Below are positions 62,010 to 64,000 of a stretch of DNA of 64,000 bases, piece by piece. This stretch comes from UBA6522 sp965205045 (lineage in GTDB: Bacteria; Pseudomonadota; Gammaproteobacteria; Steroidobacterales; Rariloculaceae). Under the pieces are notes generated by a model, which was not told the DNA's origin, searched no databases, and saw only the letters and a list, made by a program, of their open reading frames with translations. Location of the stretch: contig OZ242031.1 in NCBI GenBank assembly GCA_965205045.1, forward strand, positions 2,108,001 through 2,172,000, given 5' to 3'. The translations under genes were made by a program, and so were the position numbers. Numbering within the stretch: position 1 is the first letter of the stretch; each line of letters opens with the position of its first letter.

Positions 62010-64000
62010 CTAATTGAGCAAGTCGATCACCGCGTCGAGGATGGCTTCGCCGGCCTCCTCCTGCAGACGCTGCCGGATCAGTTCCTCGAAGTCGGGCCCG
62101 ATGGTCGGCTCGGCGACGGTTCCGCCCACCACGACGGGAATCGGCCGGCCGACGAGGCCGTCCAGGGTCTCGCATCCCGGTATCGGGATGCCGGTGGCCA
62201 TCTCGGCATCGAGGTCGATGTCGATCCCGTAGGTCACCAGGTCCACGCGGCCTCCGCCGGTGACTTCGACGGTCGACAGGTTGCCAAGGAGATCGGTGGT
62301 CTGCGCGATGCCGGCGCGGACCTGGGCGGTGCCGCTCACGAGGCTGTAGGGCGTGGCGTCGGCGGCCGACGGCGCCGGACGCGGGTAGCCGCGCAACTGG
62401 TTGTAGAGGTCGCACAGCGTGTGGTCGAGGTTGACGCCCTCCACGGCGCCGTCGCGAAGGGCGAACTCGATGGAACCCGTCGCCGTCGAGAGCACCTCGT
62501 CCAGGTTGTCGCCGAGTCCGGTGAGTTCGACGTCGAAAATTCCCGTACCGCTGACGCGCGCCGGTTCCCCCGAGAACCCGCTCAGCAGTCCCTCGATGTC
62601 GACGTCGTACAGGGCGCCCTGCAGCGTGACGAGAGGACCGCCTGCGCGCACATCGAATTCGGCCGCGCCCTGGAACTCGCCGCCGTAGAGGTCGGCCACC
62701 AGCGGTTCGATGCGGCCGATGCCTTCGGCAAGGTCGATGTCGGTGGAGAAGCCGGCTATGTCGAGGTCGGATATCTGCAGTTCTGCTGCGCTGATCCGGC
62801 CCGCCAGGTTGAGGTCGGCGAGGGCGGCGGTGTCGAAGCCCTGGTCTTCCTGGTCGGGGTCGGCGGGTGCTTCGGAGGAGGGTGGCAGGTAGCGGTCGAG
62901 GTTGATCCGATCGACGTTCAGGTCGTATGTGAATTGCGGATCGGCGAAGTCGGTTATCTCGACGCGGCCGGTGACGTTGCTGTCGTCCAGGCGCGCTTGC
63001 AGCGCCGCGAATTCGGCCCGGTTCGCGCCGAGAACAAGGTCCGCGCTCAGGGTCGCCTCCCGCAGCGCGGCCGGATCGGCGGTGGGCGGCACGTCCCGGC
63101 CGAAGCGTTCCAGGAGCGCCCGCGGGGAGAAATTGGCCACCTGCAGCGTTCCGGAAACCTCGGGGCTGCCCGTGGGGTCCCGAACGGTGAGGTCGCCGCT
63201 CGTCTGCAGGCCCAATGCGCCGGCAACGAGATCGTCCAGTTGGAGCACGGCTCCCGCCGCATCGTAGTCGAACGCCGTGTCGATCCCCACGGGTCCGAGT
63301 CGTTCCGGCCCGAGTCCGTCGGGCAGGCGATTCGGGAAGACGGCAGCCAGCACTTCCGGGTCCACGTCGGCGGCGACAATGCGGCCGTTGGTGCTGCCGC
63401 CGTCGCCCGGTCGATCCACGGTGCCCGCAACGGCCGCGCCGGGAATCGCGACGGCAAATTCGTTCACGGAGATGCCGTCGTCGTTGCGGTTGATGGTGAA
63501 GTTTGCGCTCAGGGCCAATTGGTCGATGCCGGTGACGTTCGCACCGGCGAGCCATTCGGAAGGCAGGACGCTGAAGAACACGCCGGGATCGAATGTCGGG
63601 GCCTCGAGGTCGCCCGTAACGTCCGTGTCGCTGAGTGCGAGGTCGCCGGTAACGGCCATGTCCAGGAGCGAGCCCGTGAGGCCGGTCAACGCGACGCGTC
63701 CCGCCAGCGGTTCGAGATCGAACCCGGACTCCAAAGCGAAGTCCCCCAGGGACGCGTCATGTTCCACCCCGAGCAACGCCAGCGCCTCGTCGGCAGGCGA
63801 CTCGGCGATGGTCACGGTGCCCGTGAACTGCGGTTCATCGTTCAGGTTGGCGGCGGTCACATGCCAGCGTGCGGTGATGCCGCCGATGGTGGTCACGGCC
63901 TCCGGAACGTCTGCCGTCCAGGCGGCGGTGTCCGCGTTGACCGACGGCGCAACCGCAGTGACCTCGACCGGCTCCGAACTGCCGGTGAAGTCGGTCAGTA
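62010..64000 (-). CDS. AsmA-family outer-membrane-assembly-like protein, C-terminal part (continues beyond the window)
   Basis: The frame is open through base 64000, so the N-terminus lies outside the window; the ATG at 63896 is not the true start. The visible 660 or so residues show the repeated beta-strand pattern of AsmA-like proteins (DLALSDTDVTGDLEAPTFD; LQTSGDLTVRDPTG; YDLNVDRINLDRYLPP) and the conserved C-terminal AsmA domain (ATGSIEFALRDGAVEGVNLD, then GGRVDLVTYGIDIDLDAEM, then VVVGGTVAEPTIGPDFEEL). It is probably anchored in the inner membrane and spans the periplasm, taking part in lipid or outer-membrane homeostasis. Confidence 0.88.
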   Translation of the reverse strand, partial: LTDFTGSSEPVEVTAVAPSVNADTAAWTADVPEAVTTIGGITARWHVTAANLNDEPQFTGTVTIAESPADEALALLGVEHDASLGDFALESGFDLEPLAGRVALTGLTGSLLDMAVTGDLALSDTDVTGDLEAPTFDPGVFFSVLPSEWLAGANVTGIDQLALSANFTINRNDDGISVNEFAVAIPGAAVAGTVDRPGDGGSTNGRIVAADVDPEVLAAVFPNRLPDGLGPERLGPVGIDTAFDYDAAGAVLQLDDLVAGALGLQTSGDLTVRDPTGSPEVSGTLQVANFSPRALLERFGRDVPPTADPAALREATLSADLVLGANRAEFAALQARLDDSNVTGRVEITDFADPQFTYDLNVDRINLDRYLPPSSEAPADPDQEDQGFDTAALADLNLAGRISAAELQISDLDIAGFSTDIDLAEGIGRIEPLVADLYGGEFQGAAEFDVRAGGPLVTLQGALYDVDIEGLLSGFSGEPARVSGTGIFDVELTGLGDNLDEVLSTATGSIEFALRDGAVEGVNLDHTLCDLYNQLRGYPRPAPSAADATPYSLVSGTAQVRAGIAQTTDLLGNLSTVEVTGGGRVDLVTYGIDIDLDAEMATGIPIPGCETLDGLVGRPIPVVVGGTVAEPTIGPDFEELIRQRLQEEAGEAILDAVIDLLN

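Noticed and set aside
61894..63555. 553-codon minus-strand frame overlapping the AsmA-like gene in another frame
   Set aside because: Arg-rich off-frame shadow; the AsmA domain is in the other frame and stays open to the window end.

Overview
The window is high-GC bacterial chromosome, most likely from a Pseudomonadota. The tripartite tricarboxylate transporter genes, the PrpF-type tautomerase, the Tat-type binding protein, the DUF6152 protein and the AsmA-like protein point that way, and a gammaproteobacterium is the best guess. This is inferred from gene content only. There is no rRNA, and I found no convincing tRNA or CRISPR array.

About 1-35,900 and 37,100-50,100 form a dense accessory (defence) island with many AT-richer genes, broken genes and mobile elements. 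In order it holds: two overlapping P-loop ATPase genes, the first broken and the second split by an IS1634-type element (91-4978); a truncated copy of a YaaA/DUF6884-like gene (5011-5553); a Thoeris ThsB-like TIR gene and an overlapping TIR + SLOG pair (5550-8473); a GIY-YIG-like gene overlapping the intact YaaA/DUF6884-like copy (8831-10182); an M15-peptidase-like protein (10206-10907); an IS1380 element; an AAA+ ATPase, a small internally duplicated protein and a PD-(D/E)XK nuclease (12934-15626); a serine-protease-like SDH protein (16021-16872); a small MITE; a type I restriction-modification operon with an MNT-HEPN toxin-antitoxin pair between hsdM and hsdS (17773-24026); a DisA_N-like protein overlapping a Cap15-like two-TM beta-barrel effector (24258-25294); a HEPN-like gene; an IS66 element; a membrane-anchored TPR protein; a decayed toxin with its XRE antitoxin; and an XRE-kinase-TPR operon behind a clear palindromic operator/promoter (32495-35874).

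After a PrpF/GalD-type tautomerase come a dUTPase/dCTP-deaminase-fold protein with two C-terminal membrane helices (37151-38134), remnants of a tricarboxylate/tricarballylate uptake and oxidation locus (tctA/B and tcuA are pseudogenes, tctC is intact), an orphan DUF1778 antitoxin, and a 1.6-kresidue DUF4011-helicase-nuclease-DUF3320 protein resembling the single-gene system Hhe (44708-49489).

From about 50,200 the sequence looks like ordinary chromosome: a MetE/UROD-like protein, a sulfatase, a DCC-family protein, a DUF6152 protein, a three-gene ATP-grasp / alpha-E / transglutaminase operon, an M23 peptidase, a BCCT transporter, a DUF4159 protein with a small membrane partner, and an AsmA-like protein running off the window end.

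The most interesting candidates are the TIR + SLOG pair with a ThsB-like gene but no SIR2-type ThsA; the DisA_N-like gene coupled to a Cap15-like effector with no CD-NTase; the M15-like family that occurs twice beside defence genes; the XRE-kinase-TPR operon; and a double-dyad operator motif present at both ends of the window.
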